A stretch of 10,202 nucleotides of DNA from Baffinella frigidus (GCA_026770585.1 MU647014.1:203382-213583), one strand, 5' to 3'; shown: positions 1-6,024, numbered from the stretch's first letter. The notes: generated from the sequence alone by a model not told the origin. Program-made: numbers and translations.

Positions 1-128
1 TAGGGTGTAGGGTGTAGGGTGTAGGGTGTAGGGTGTAGGGTGTAGGGTGTAGGGTGTAGGGTGTAGGGTTTAGGGTGGTGTAGGGTGTAGGGCATAAGGT
101 GTAGGGATTAGGGTGTGGGGTTTAGGGG
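1..128 (+). repeat. Telomere-like TGTAGGG array
   Basis: The first 66 or so bases are an almost perfect tandem array of the 7-mer TAGGGTG (TGTAGGG), followed by degenerate units including one canonical TTTAGGG, TGTGGGG and an ATTAGGG. It is a variant of the plant and algal telomere repeat. The G-rich strand is the plus strand and reads into the window, so this is not the left end of a chromosome as presented; it is an interstitial or subtelomeric array, or a contig-edge artefact. The uniform TGTAGGG variant suggests local amplification rather than direct telomerase product. Confidence 0.9.
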
Positions 129-432
129 CGCCCACTGCTCGATGCTAGAAAATCCTGCATCATTGAAGATTATAATGGATGTAGGCGTGAGAGACGAATT
201 ATAATTGGGTTATTCATGCTGGCGACCAAAATCTATTGCACTCCCACACCCTCGTGTCAGATCATTTTGAGTGCCACGTGGGCGTGTGCACAGCTGCACC
301 CCCCCCTCACATCAGCCCTATATCATCCAGACATGCTGCTCTTCTCTCAAAAAGCACACTGCAAACTCCGCTTCGAGATTCAGCAGTGCACAGAATCGCA
401 CCTCAGCCTCCCCTCGCACCCCTTCCCAGACC
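129..432. other. No gene recognised
   Basis: This stretch has overlapping open frames of 60 to 98 codons on the plus strand, but their peptides are low in recognisable features, overlap each other in all three frames and run into the hairpin element at 433. I see no domain, repeat or RNA gene here. Confidence 0.6.
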
Positions 433-580
433 AATCTCATACGGAAACACTTGTAGTTTACAAACTGGATGTCCATCAAAATTACTACACGTTTGCTTTG
501 ATATTATGAGTAAAGATCGTTCTGTGTGGTAAATTTCATCGAACCCGGTTTATAAATTATACGTGTTTTCCTATGAAATC
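433..580. mobile_element. MITE-like hairpin element, family 1 copy A
   Basis: Two long imperfect inverted arms, 433-490 and 524-580, enclose a 33-nt loop. The outer ends read AATCTCATACGGAAACAC on the left and GATTTCATAGGAAAACAC on the reversed right arm; the inner ends read ATTACTACAC and TTTACCACAC. The arms are roughly three-quarters identical over about 57 bases. It has no coding capacity, as expected of a miniature inverted-repeat transposable element. The inner arm and loop match the elements at 2471-2608 and 9742-9859, which makes a dispersed family. No clear target-site duplication is visible. It is the most diverged and so probably the oldest of the three copies. Confidence 0.75.
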
Positions 581-832
581 TTACTACGCGGGAAGACTAT
601 TCATTTCAAAACGCCCTAGGGTAGTTTTATTATTTGTACTGGGAATCTTTCACGTTTGGAGAGAACACGTGGAAATAGCCGACCTTGACTTGAGATGGAC
701 GGACCAGGAGAGCACGCGGTTACATGGATAAGAGGTTTAGCCCTCCCGCGTAGTACAGCAAGCCCCCGCAAAAAAACAATCACCACACCGGTGCAGTGGT
801 TTTTAAGGAAACACAATCACTGCACGGCTCAC
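581..832. other. No gene recognised
   Basis: Mixed-composition DNA without a convincing reading frame. A 66-codon minus-strand frame (616-816) has no family features. A short inverted repeat around ACCAC...GTGGT lies near 783-801. Nothing functional can be claimed. Confidence 0.6.
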
Positions 833-1003
833 TCACGGATGCTCACCTCGGCTCCGGGCACCCTACGGTAGGCAATAGGGTAGGGTCCTACGCAGCTACC
901 CGAATCCTTACGCACCTCCTGCCCGGTCTCCGCGCTCCACATCTTGACGAGCCTGTCCTCCGATGACCGTCTTGCCGTCCGGCGAGAACGCAATCGCGAG
1001 AAT
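833..1003 (-). pseudogene. WD40-repeat gene relic, copy a (frameshifted)
   Basis: On the minus strand, 910-1003 encodes a WD40 blade core: AIAFSPDGKTVI, then in another frame DRLVKMWSAETGQEV. Compared with the intact version at 1190-1290, eight bases are missing near 967, between short direct repeats of GA, and this breaks the frame. A second short match to the blade end (peptide AEVSIRE, then stop) lies at about 833-860. WD40 blades form beta-propellers that serve as protein-binding scaffolds, but this piece cannot fold into one. It belongs to the series of relics that continues to 2455. Confidence 0.75.
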
Positions 1004-1041
1004 GCTAGAGGGGCCTATCTAAAACCGACGTGCTTTTAAAA

Positions 1042-1225
1042 GTGGATATTTGTGTAGTAACTTTCGTTGATTGGTCACGTAACTCTGCAAAATTAGCACG
1101 GTCACGAGGTTGGAATACCCTATCCTGGTACAATGTTTTACAACCCCACATGTAAATAGGTTCCTCCAGCATTCTCGAGAGGCTATCAAGGATGCGCACC
1201 TCCTGTCCGGTCTCCGCGCTCCACA
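1042..1225. repeat. Direct repeat, unit 1 of a 248-bp tandem duplication
   Basis: Positions 1042-1225 recur at 1290-1473, offset exactly 248 bases, with one mismatch that I can see (C at 1215, G at 1463). The unit begins GTGGATATTTGTGTAGTAA and ends in WD40 coding sequence. The near identity implies a recent duplication compared with the surrounding decay. The first bases resemble the inner arm of the family 1 hairpin (GTGTAGTAACTTTCGTT against GTGTAGTAAATTTCGTT), so a half-element may be included in the unit. Confidence 0.9.
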
Positions 1226-1290
1226 CCTTGACGAGCCTGTCCTCCGACCCGCTGATGACCGTCTTGCCGTCCGGCGAGAACGCAACCGCG
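1188..1290 (-). pseudogene. WD40-repeat gene relic, copy b (best-preserved blade core)
   Basis: The minus strand reads HAVAFSPDGKTVISGS, then EDRLVKVWSAETGQEVRIL without interruption. This is a textbook WD40 half-blade, with the AFSPDG turn, the SGS-D segment and the VW end. The frame stays open beyond the blade (DSLSRMLEEPIYMW) but that extension lies in the duplicated non-WD sequence and looks accidental. Upstream, the blade is cut by the boundary of the 248-bp duplication at 1290. One isolated blade is not a functional propeller, so I call it a fragment. An exon of an intron-rich WD40 gene is the alternative. Confidence 0.7.
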
Positions 1291-1473
1291 TGGATATTTG
1301 TGTAGTAACTTTCGTTGATTGGTCACGTAACTCTGCAAAATTAGCACGGTCACGAGGTTGGAATACCCTATCCTGGTACAATGTTTTACAACCCCACATG
1401 TAAATAGGTTCCTCCAGCATTCTCGAGAGGCTATCAAGGATGCGCACCTCCTGTCCGGTCTCGGCGCTCCACA
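1290..1473. repeat. Direct repeat, unit 2 of the 248-bp tandem duplication
   Basis: Second copy of 1042-1225, with one visible mismatch. It ends at CTCCACA, where the WD40 sequence jumps directly to a different part of the blade, so the duplicate carries an internal deletion at its far end. Confidence 0.9.
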
Positions 1474-1500
1474 ACCGCGATCACGCGCCCCGCGGTCTTC
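1436..1500 (-). pseudogene. WD40-repeat gene relic, copy c (internal deletion)
   Basis: The minus strand contains the blade start (GRVIAV) and the blade end (WSAETGQEVRIL) directly joined and in different frames. About 60 bases that encode the SPDGKTVISGS centre in copies b and d are missing. The result is a deletion with a frameshift, so this copy is non-functional. Confidence 0.7.
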
Positions 1501-1606
1501 ACGGATGCAGTCCATCTAAACGATTTGTACCAGAATCTTATCCATTGCTATGGATTCCAACCGGAATTTCCCCCGAGAATCCGGGGGGAAATATCTTCGG
1601 TCGCTG
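1501..1606. other. Spacer with two small palindromes
   Basis: The stretch between two WD40 relics holds the palindromic TCCATTGCTATGGA-type sequence near 1541-1554 and a 9-bp perfect inverted repeat ATTTCCCCC/GGGGGAAAT (1566-1574 and 1584-1592). TTTGTACCAGAA near 1523-1535 also occurs in the right arm of the hairpin element at 2239-2392, so this may be the remnant of a related element. Confidence 0.45.
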
Positions 1607-1849
1607 CTAAGTGGCACGGATGCTGACCTCTTCTCCGGTCTCCGCGCTCCACATCTTGACGAGCCTGTCCTTCGACCCGCTGATGACCGTCTTGCCGTCC
1701 GGCGAGAACGCAACCGCGATCACCCCCCTCGCGTGCCCTGTGAGCGTGAACAGCCCCGGATAGCGCCTCGTCGGCTTGCCCGCCCACTGGATGAGCGGCA
1801 GCCCGAGGACCTGGAAGTGGGTTAAATCAAGGATGGGAATGGTGGCGTT
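1607..1849 (-). pseudogene. WD40-repeat gene relic, copy d (longest open segment)
   Basis: The minus-strand frame is open for 81 codons from a stop at 1850-1852 to a stop at 1607-1609. It reads PILDLTHFQVLGLPLIQWAGK, a linker (PTRRYPGLFTLT), then a full blade entry GHARGVIAVAFSPDGK, TVISGSKDRLVKMW and SAETGEEVSIRAT. The GH dipeptide, SPDG turn, SGS-D and MW positions are the WD40 signature; this is the best evidence for the family. There is no ATG before KMW. Either it is an exon of a split gene (CCACTTCCAG at the entry resembles an acceptor) or, more likely given its broken neighbours, a fragment. The segment 1754-1849 is repeated at 1924-2220. Confidence 0.75.
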
Positions 1850-1947
1850 TCATTTCGAGGACGGTTGGGATGAGAACCATCCCCCGAAGGAAATGCCTTG
1901 AGCGAAATCCTCGATTTGATCGACCCCGGATACCGCCCCGCCGGCTT

Positions 1948-2116
1948 TAGTTTCGGAAGCGTCTAGCTGTGAAAACGCGTTTGGGACCTGAGGCGGATCA
2001 AATCCCTTTTTCAGGAAGTTCAAAGTCAAAGGGGGGGGTAATTGTAGAGCTCCAGAGGAGATTTGATCCGCCTCAGGTCCAATATGCGGTTTCACAGCTA
2101 GACGCTTCCGTAACGA
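1948..2116. mobile_element. MITE-like hairpin element, family 3, with GCTT target duplication
   Basis: A 169-bp element with terminal inverted repeats of about 55 bp. The left end reads TAGTTTCGGAAGCGTCTAG and the reversed right end TCGTTACGGAAGCGTCTAG; the arms share GACCTGAGGCGGATCAAAT internally. The centre includes a run of eight G near 2031-2038. It is flanked by GCTT on both sides (1944-1947 and 2117-2120). The duplicated host segment at 1754-1923 has a single GCTT (1774-1777) running straight into GCCCGCCCACTGG, which is the expected pre-insertion site. No transposase is encoded, so mobilisation in trans would be required. Confidence 0.9.
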
Positions 2117-2238
2117 GCTTGCCCGCCCACTGGACCAGCGGCAGCCCGAGGACCTGCGGATGTCCCGGAAGTGGGTTAAATCAAGGATGGGGATGATGGC
2201 ATTTCCTTCGTAGGACGGTTCGAACTCGAACTCATCGG

Positions 2239-2392
2239 GTCCCTTAATAGAATCTATTTCAGGGAACTCCGAACCTGGTACAAATTTTAAAACTCAGGGC
2301 TTTTTAAATCTCGAATTGGAGTGTTAAAATCCCGAGTTTTTACATTTGTACCAGAAGTTCAGAGTTCCCTGAAATAGATCGTATTACGGGGC
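2239..2392. mobile_element. MITE-like hairpin element, family 2
   Basis: Imperfect inverted arms of about 60 bp, left from 2239 (GTCCCTTAATAG, then ATCTATTTCAGGGAACTC, CTGGTACAAATTTTAAAACTC) and right to 2392 in reverse (GCCCCGTAATACG, ATCTATTTCAGGGAACTC, CTGGTACAAATGTAAAAACTC). No coding capacity. It interrupts unit 2 of the host duplication: unit 1 reads GGACGGTTGGGATGAGAACC without a break at 1859-1878, whereas unit 2 has GGACGGTT ending at 2220 and GGGATGAGAACC starting at 2393. Eighteen extra bases (2221-2238) lie on the left only, so the target duplication is not resolved. TTTGTACCAGAA also occurs near 1523. Confidence 0.85.
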
Positions 2393-2470
2393 GGGATGAG
2401 AACCATCCTCCGAAGGAAATGCCTAACGCTACATCCTCGATCTGATCAACTTCGGAGGACAAGGACCTCC

Positions 2471-2608
2471 ACCTCCACAAAAGTATGATTGAATTGCTTT
2501 TGGCGTAACGAAATTTACTACACAAATGCTCTACTATTACTTTTATGAGCAAACCGTGTAGTAAATTTCGTTACCCACAAACAATTAATTAATACTTTCA
2601 TGGAGATT
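2471..2608. mobile_element. MITE-like hairpin element, family 1 copy B
   Basis: Inverted arms 2471-2523 and 2556-2608, with the inner 19 bp perfect (GTAACGAAATTTACTACAC and its complement at 2505-2523 and 2556-2574) around a 32-nt loop. The outer arms match less well (CTCCACAAAAGTATGATTG against CTCCATGAAAGTATTAATT). The loop in reverse orientation matches that of the copy at 9742-9859 (GGTTTGCTCATAAAAGTAAT against GGTTGGGTCATACTAGTAAT). No open reading frame. The right end abuts a repeated coding fragment at 2610, and the same junction (GGAGATT then ACCTGCGC) occurs at 2952-2970 without the element. Confidence 0.85.
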
Positions 2609-2609
2609 C

Positions 2610-2993
2610 ACCTGCGCTGTCGACGCTGCGCAAACGACTCCCTATTTGTTCATAGGAGTTGGCCGAAGGTTAATTAGGGCCCTAAGTAAATTTAATTAGG
2701 GCCAGAATCCGGTTTGATATGCCATTTTCTTCTAAATCAAACATGTTCCCGGATGAGACCTGCGCCATTGAGGCAGCGCTCCTTGCCAAGGAGCCTATTA
2801 TTGAAGGAGGTCTTCAAAAATACCAAGATTCCAATTTCAAAAAAAATTCGACGCGAAAAAGCGCGCCGATTCGAAATTACCGGGTACAAATGGAAATTGG
2901 AAGTTCGCAACTTGGAAGTTCGCCCTGGCCACGTCGTACCAGATTGGCTCCATGGAGATTAACCTGCGCCGTCGAGACAGCGCTCCTTGCCAA
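2610..2993 (-). repeat. Three copies of a short segment from the 3' end of the downstream gene
   Basis: A 32-nt segment at 2758-2789 (ACCTGCGCCATTGAGGCAGC, then GCTCCTTGCCAA) recurs at 2962-2993 with three mismatches, and a more diverged copy lies at 2610-2636. On the minus strand they encode ARSAASMAQV, ARSAVSTAQV and AASTAQV respectively. The copy at 2962-2993 lies inside the 286-codon frame. All three break similarity just after GCGCAG followed by GT on the minus strand, which would fit a splice donor, so the genuine exon may end at that point (about 2963). Small duplications of a 3' exon are the simplest reading. Confidence 0.6.
2637..2756. other. Non-coding spacer with TTAATTAGGGCC repeats
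   Basis: A short AT-richer spacer contains TTAATTAGGGCC twice (about 2671-2682 and 2692-2703). No gene is recognised. Confidence 0.5.
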
Positions 2994-3737
2994 CACGCTC
3001 GCATCCTCCTCTTGCGACAGCGCCTGCAGCCACTCGTGCACACTCCCTCCCCGCCCCCACGACCGCTGCAGGAACGCGATCGCGTCTGCGCACACGGCTC
3101 GCTCCGGGCCAGCGCTCGCGTGCATTCGCTGCAGCGCGTTTCGCGCGAGGCGCTGGAAAATGCGCCGGCGTTCCTCCGCGTCGATTTCCCCCGCGTTTCG
3201 GACGTAGATCTCCTCTTCTTCGCTGTCGTAGAAGAAGGGGGCAGCTTCCTCCCTGTTGGCTGACGCCAGCGTGGAGCAGAGCAGAAACGTCCTGTTGGAG
3301 AAGCCCCGCGCCTCGAGCTCCCCCCGCCACGCCTTGCAGGATTGGTAGCAGAGAATTATTATTTCTGGCCGAACGTGCTCAACCACGAAGGACAGCACCC
3401 GCTGCAGCGTGTCCTCGCTGGGGCCGACGCGCGTCCTCTCCACCCTGAACTCCCGCCCCCCGAAGTCTGCCGCCACCTTCCGCAGCGCTGCATCGAACGC
3501 TGCCTTCCTCGCAAACAGCGCACTTGAGTCACACCGCATCGAGAACCTGATCGTCACGGGAGAGAAGGTCGACCCCGAATCCTCCTGGCCGCTCGAACCA
3601 GCCTCCGCCGACCCATCAGCAGCGCCATCCACCCTCAGCCCCCGCGTCTGCCGCTTCCGCGACGGCCACTCCTCCTGCGCCGCCGCCCCATCCCCGTTTG
3701 CCGCCGCATTGCCCTGTGCGCTGCGCTTGCCGCCCAT
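2877..3737 (-). CDS. Hypothetical protein, 286 codons
   Basis: I do not recognise a family. The minus-strand frame starts at ATG 3735-3737 (MGGKRS) and ends with TAA at 2877-2879. Residues 1-60 are low-complexity, rich in Ala, Gly and Ser, with a basic PSRKRQTR stretch around 25-32 that could be a nuclear localisation signal. Residues 61-160 look folded; the stretch RVLSFVVEHVRPEIIILCYQS with KAWRGEL after it faintly recalls an F-box-like helix pair, but I would not assign it. An acidic patch (YDSEEEEIYV) and a helical region (EERRRIFQRLARNALQRM) follow. The last 30 residues may be intronic, because similarity to its partial copies stops at a GCGCAG-GT junction near 2963. The region is markedly GC-rich, as expected of coding sequence here. 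Overlapping plus-strand frames (2719-3448) are treated as shadows. Confidence 0.5.
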   Translation of the reverse strand: MGGKRSAQGNAAANGDGAAAQEEWPSRKRQTRGLRVDGAADGSAEAGSSGQEDSGSTFSPVTIRFSMRCDSSALFARKAAFDAALRKVAADFGGREFRVERTRVGPSEDTLQRVLSFVVEHVRPEIIILCYQSCKAWRGELEARGFSNRTFLLCSTLASANREEAAPFFYDSEEEEIYVRNAGEIDAEERRRIFQRLARNALQRMHASAGPERAVCADAIAFLQRSWGRGGSVHEWLQALSQEEDASVLARSAVSTAQVNLHGANLVRRGQGELPSCELPISICTR

Positions 3738-4286
3738 GCCCCCGACCCGCTTCGGCCGGGAATGAGCCTGCAGTCAAGAACCTGGCTCTTGGCACCTGCC
3801 ACACCGGCCGGATGCGTCAACGCCAACCCAGGAGAGAGCTGCTGGACAATGACCGCTGATGGGAGGCAATCGTTGAGTTGCAGGGGAGGCTGCCGCTGCT
3901 CTCGGAAACCGCGTCCCCCCAGCATCCCCACCCCACCGGGCGTCTTAAAAAACTGTGCCTGCCGGGTCCAGGCCATGGGAGCAGGAGCCAAGCGCTTGCA
4001 GCAGCCAAGAAGTCCAGCCCGATCACTTCACCGACAGGTTCAGGGCTTGCTTGCGGACCCTGGTAGTTCCCTGGGAGCTGCACCTGGTGGACGGTAGAAA
4101 GACCGCGAACGGAGGATCTCCGGGACCCTCACTCGAGCCAAGAGCGGGAGTTCGAGGCTCTGCTCACGCCCAGAGCGGTTCAGCAGATCCTCGCCGAACA
4201 AAAAATACCGTGAAGATCTGGGATTGTCCAAGGGGATTGTCGGAGTTCCCGACTTAGCGAAATTGTACAGGTTAGGATCCTCTCCT
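3738..4286. other. No gene recognised (possible 5' region of the minus-strand gene)
   Basis: This GC-rich stretch lies upstream of the minus-strand frame at 2877-3737. It has open frames of 88 to 118 codons on both strands, all overlapping, with no recognisable motif. It may contain the promoter and untranslated leader of that gene or a decayed gene. No clear TATA element or splice pair decides between these. Confidence 0.5.
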
Positions 4287-4468
4287 GAACCTTTACAAAC
4301 TTTTTAAGCTACGGAACCTTTAATTTTCCTGTTTTGACTTAAAATCAGTTGAGTAAAATCAGAAGTTGTGAAAGGTTTTACAAACGAACCTTTACAAACT
4401 TTTTAAGCTACGGAACCTTTAATTTCCTGTTTTGACTTAAAATCAGTTGAGTAAAATCAGAAGTTGTG
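4287..4468. repeat. Tandem duplication, two units of about 84 bp
   Basis: The unit starting GAACCTTTACAAACTTTTTA and ending in AAAATCAGAAGTTGTG occurs at 4287-4370 and 4386-4468, offset 99 bases at the start. Between the units I see only a one-base indel (TTTT against TTT in the TAATTTTCCTG segment). The AT-rich composition contrasts with the neighbouring GC-rich DNA. There is no coding potential. Confidence 0.9.
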
Positions 4469-4469
4469 T

Positions 4470-5117
4470 TTTTGGTTCAGGGTTGAAGGATTATGGTGTA
4501 GGGTGTAGGGTTCAGAATTCAGGGTTTAGGGTTTTGGGTTCAGGGTTCAGGGTTACGGGTTACTGGTTACGGGTTAGGGGTGAGGGGTGAGGGGTTAGTA
4601 GTCAGGGCCTGTGGGTTAGGGTCGGTGTTTAGGGGTTCTGCGAGTTTAGGGTTGCAGGTTTAGGGTTTAGGGTTAGGGGTTACAAGATTATGGTGTAGGG
4701 TGTAGGGTTTAGAATTCAGGGTTTAGGGTTTCGGGTTCAGGGTGTGGGGTCTAGGGTTTGGGGTTTAAGATTCATGGTTTAGTGTTTGGTGTTCAGGGTT
4801 GAGTGTTCATATTTTAGGGCTTGTGGTTCAGGGTTTGGGGTTTAGGGTTTGGGGTTAGGGATTGCAGGTTTAGGGTTTAGGGTTAGGGGTTACAAGATTA
4901 TGGTTGTCTGAGAGAACACACGCTGTGTCAATAAAGACTGGTGAGAGATGAGGGTTCAGGGTTTAGGGTTTAGGATTTAGAGTTTATGGTTTCAAGTTCA
5001 GGGTTAGGGTTTGGGGTTTACGGTTCAAGGTTTGGGGTTTAGGGTTCAGGGTTCAGGGTTCAGGGTTTAATAGTTTATGGTTTAGAGTCCAGGGCTTAGG
5101 GTCTAGAGTTGAGGGTT
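4470..5117 (+). repeat. Degenerate TTTAGGG telomere-like block with higher-order repeats
   Basis: About 650 bp of GGGTTTAGGG, GGGTTCAGGG, GGGGTTAGGGG and related variants, with the G-rich strand on plus as in the left array. Longer segments recur: a 43-bp stretch beginning TTGCAGGTTTAGGG is identical at 4652-4694 and 4862-4904, and a segment of about 57 bp beginning GATTATGGTGTAGGGTG is present near 4489 and 4686 with a few differences. The block has therefore been reshuffled by local duplication and is not fresh telomerase product. A non-telomeric insert of about 45 bp (4905-4950, TGTCTGAGAGAACACACGCT, containing AATAAA) interrupts it. Confidence 0.9.
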
Positions 5118-5165
5118 ATATGAAAATTACTACACACTAACATACGACAATTACCACACACTGCC
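5118..5165. mobile_element. Fragment resembling family 1 hairpin arms
   Basis: GAAAATTACTACACACTAA followed by ACAATTACCACACACTG resembles the inner arm of family 1 (GAAATTTACTACAC) twice in the same direction. It is too short for certainty; it is either a broken element or a chance AT-rich match. Confidence 0.35.
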
Positions 5166-5292
5166 TCACTTGTACAGCTCCCCGGGTTTTAAAAAGGGTG
5201 ATTGATGCGCCTGCCTCATCCCTAACCTGACAAAAAGAGGCAAAAAAGAGGCTCTCGTCGAAAAAGTAGACTGGTCCCCGAAAAAGAGACCT

Positions 5293-5375
5293 CCCACGCC
5301 CAGGCTCGAACTGGGGATCTCCAGCTTACGGGCTGCCTCCCTTATCCGGTATCCCAAGGGGGCGCCCACTGGTAG
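5293..5375 (-). other. tRNA-like sequence, possibly the head of a SINE
   Basis: On the minus strand a perfect T-arm is visible: stem CCCAG, loop TTCGAGC, stem CTGGG, with the RNA polymerase III B-box core GTTCGAGCC. Upstream lie GCTGGAGATC and CCGTAAGC, which resemble the anticodon arm and variable loop of a tRNA, and a possible D-arm CCCTT...AAGGG. The 3' acceptor strand CGTGGGA has no matching 5' strand, and position 33 of the anticodon loop would be C rather than T, so this is not a normal functional tRNA. A tRNA-derived SINE head or a decayed tRNA gene fits. The nearby long CT/GA microsatellite would be compatible with a SINE. Confidence 0.4.
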
Positions 5376-5434
5376 GGCCTTGCCCGTATGCCAACGACAC
5401 GCCCTTCCGTAGAAAGGACTGCAAAGAAAGCGCA

Positions 5435-5448
5435 TCTCTCTCTCTCTC

Positions 5449-5484
<36 letters not shown>

Positions 5485-5515
5485 CTCTCGCTCTCTCTCG
5501 CTCTCTCTCTCTCTC
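5435..5515. repeat. CT/GA microsatellite
   Basis: About 80 bases of nearly pure CT dinucleotide repeat with a few CG and TTT interruptions. The open frame across it on the minus strand (Arg-Glu-Ser-Glu repeats) is an artefact of the repeat. Confidence 0.95.
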
Positions 5516-5612
5516 ACTGTCTCTGCCTTAAATTGAGTACATGTTCATGTACAACCAAGACACTTGCTCAGCTCGGCTGTCCTTTATTAGACCCGTGCAA
5601 CAAATTGTGCGT
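5516..5612. other. Short spacer with a GTACATG palindrome
   Basis: GTACATG and CATGTAC face each other around TT at 5537-5552, a perfect 7-bp inverted repeat. On the minus strand the stretch includes AATAAAGGACAGCCG, which could be a polyadenylation-type signal of a repeat element. No gene is seen. Confidence 0.5.
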
Positions 5613-5760
5613 CACTACAGGGGTATCTCGCTCATAAGAAACCGCCCCCCCGCCTAGGACCCCGCCTAGGACCTTTCTATGGCCCTAGGCATAGGCTTAC
5701 GGCAGGGCCCTAGGAGGGGCGGTTTCTTATGAGCGAGGTACCCCTATAGGGACCTACGGT
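5613..5760. repeat. 148-bp hairpin repeat, copy 1
   Basis: The unit begins CACTACAGGGGTATCTCGCT and ends GGGACCTACGGT. Its arms 5620-5648 and 5716-5744 are inverted repeats of 29 bp with one mismatch (GGGGTA, CTCGCTCATAAG, AAACCGCCCC). The centre is full of CCTAGG-type palindromes. It is identical to 5847-5994, base for base as far as I can read. The beginning recalls CACTA-type transposon ends, and the reversed right end (CCCTATAGGGGTA) matches it at 11 of 13 positions, but no target duplication is visible. It could be a MITE or a structured non-coding repeat. Confidence 0.85.
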
Positions 5761-5846
5761 GCCTCTCTCGTAAGCCTTTTCTTGCGAGAGGACCGCATAG
5801 GACAGTCCTAGAACTGCCGTAGAACGGAATTAAGACCCTAGGCGCA
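5761..5846. other. Spacer between hairpin repeats, with smaller hairpins
   Basis: This 86-bp spacer has a short inverted repeat (CTCTCGTAAG and TTGCGAGAG around a CCTTTTC loop, about 5764-5790) and the palindrome TAGGAC-A-GTCCTA (5798-5810). With the flanking 148-bp units the whole 5613-5994 stretch is unusually rich in secondary structure. Confidence 0.7.
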
Positions 5847-5994
5847 CACTACAGGGGTATCTCGCTCATAAGAAACCGCCCCCCCGCCTAGGACCCCGCC
5901 TAGGACCTTTCTATGGCCCTAGGCATAGGCTTACGGCAGGGCCCTAGGAGGGGCGGTTTCTTATGAGCGAGGTACCCCTATAGGGACCTACGGT
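5847..5994. repeat. 148-bp hairpin repeat, copy 2
   Basis: Exact copy of 5613-5760 at an offset of 234 bases, with arms at 5854-5882 and 5950-5978. It ends 31 bases beyond the stop codon of the minus-strand gene at 6025, so it lies in that gene's likely 3' flank or untranslated region, where it could affect transcript ends. Confidence 0.85.
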
Positions 5995-6024
5995 AGTAGG
6001 TCCCTCGGCATAAGCCAACATCCG

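Larger units (their letters stand above)
1754..2455. repeat. Tandem duplication of WD40-gene flank (about 170-bp unit) with insertions in unit 2
   Basis: Unit 1 (1754-1923) runs from CCCCGGATAGCGCC through CTTGCCCGCCCACTGGATGA and GTGGGTTAAATCAAGGATGG to CCTCGATTTGATCGAC. Unit 2 starts at 1924 (CCCCGGATACCGCC) and follows the same order: CTTGCCCGCCCACTGGACCA (about 2118), GTGGGTTAAATCAAGGATGG (about 2171), GGGATGAGAACCATCC (2393) and CCTCGATCTGATC (about 2440). It is longer because two hairpin elements (1948-2116 and 2239-2392) and small indels sit inside it. Unit 1 therefore serves as the empty-site reference. An 11-base insertion in unit 2 near 2155-2168 also breaks the WD40-linked frame. 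Confidence 0.85.

Noticed and set aside
216-532. Overlapping plus-strand open frames of 61 to 98 codons
   Set aside because: All three frames are open at once, the peptides show no domain or sensible composition, and they extend into the hairpin element at 433-580.
2719-3448. Plus-strand frames opposite the 2877-3737 gene
   Set aside because: They are antisense to a longer frame with an ATG start and a more protein-like composition; GC-rich DNA opens several frames at once.
3762-4257. Plus- and minus-strand frames of 88 to 118 codons
   Set aside because: They overlap heavily on both strands and have no recognisable motif, so I could not support a gene.
5326-5517. Arg-Glu-Ser repeat protein on the minus strand
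   Set aside because: It is a direct translation of the CT microsatellite.
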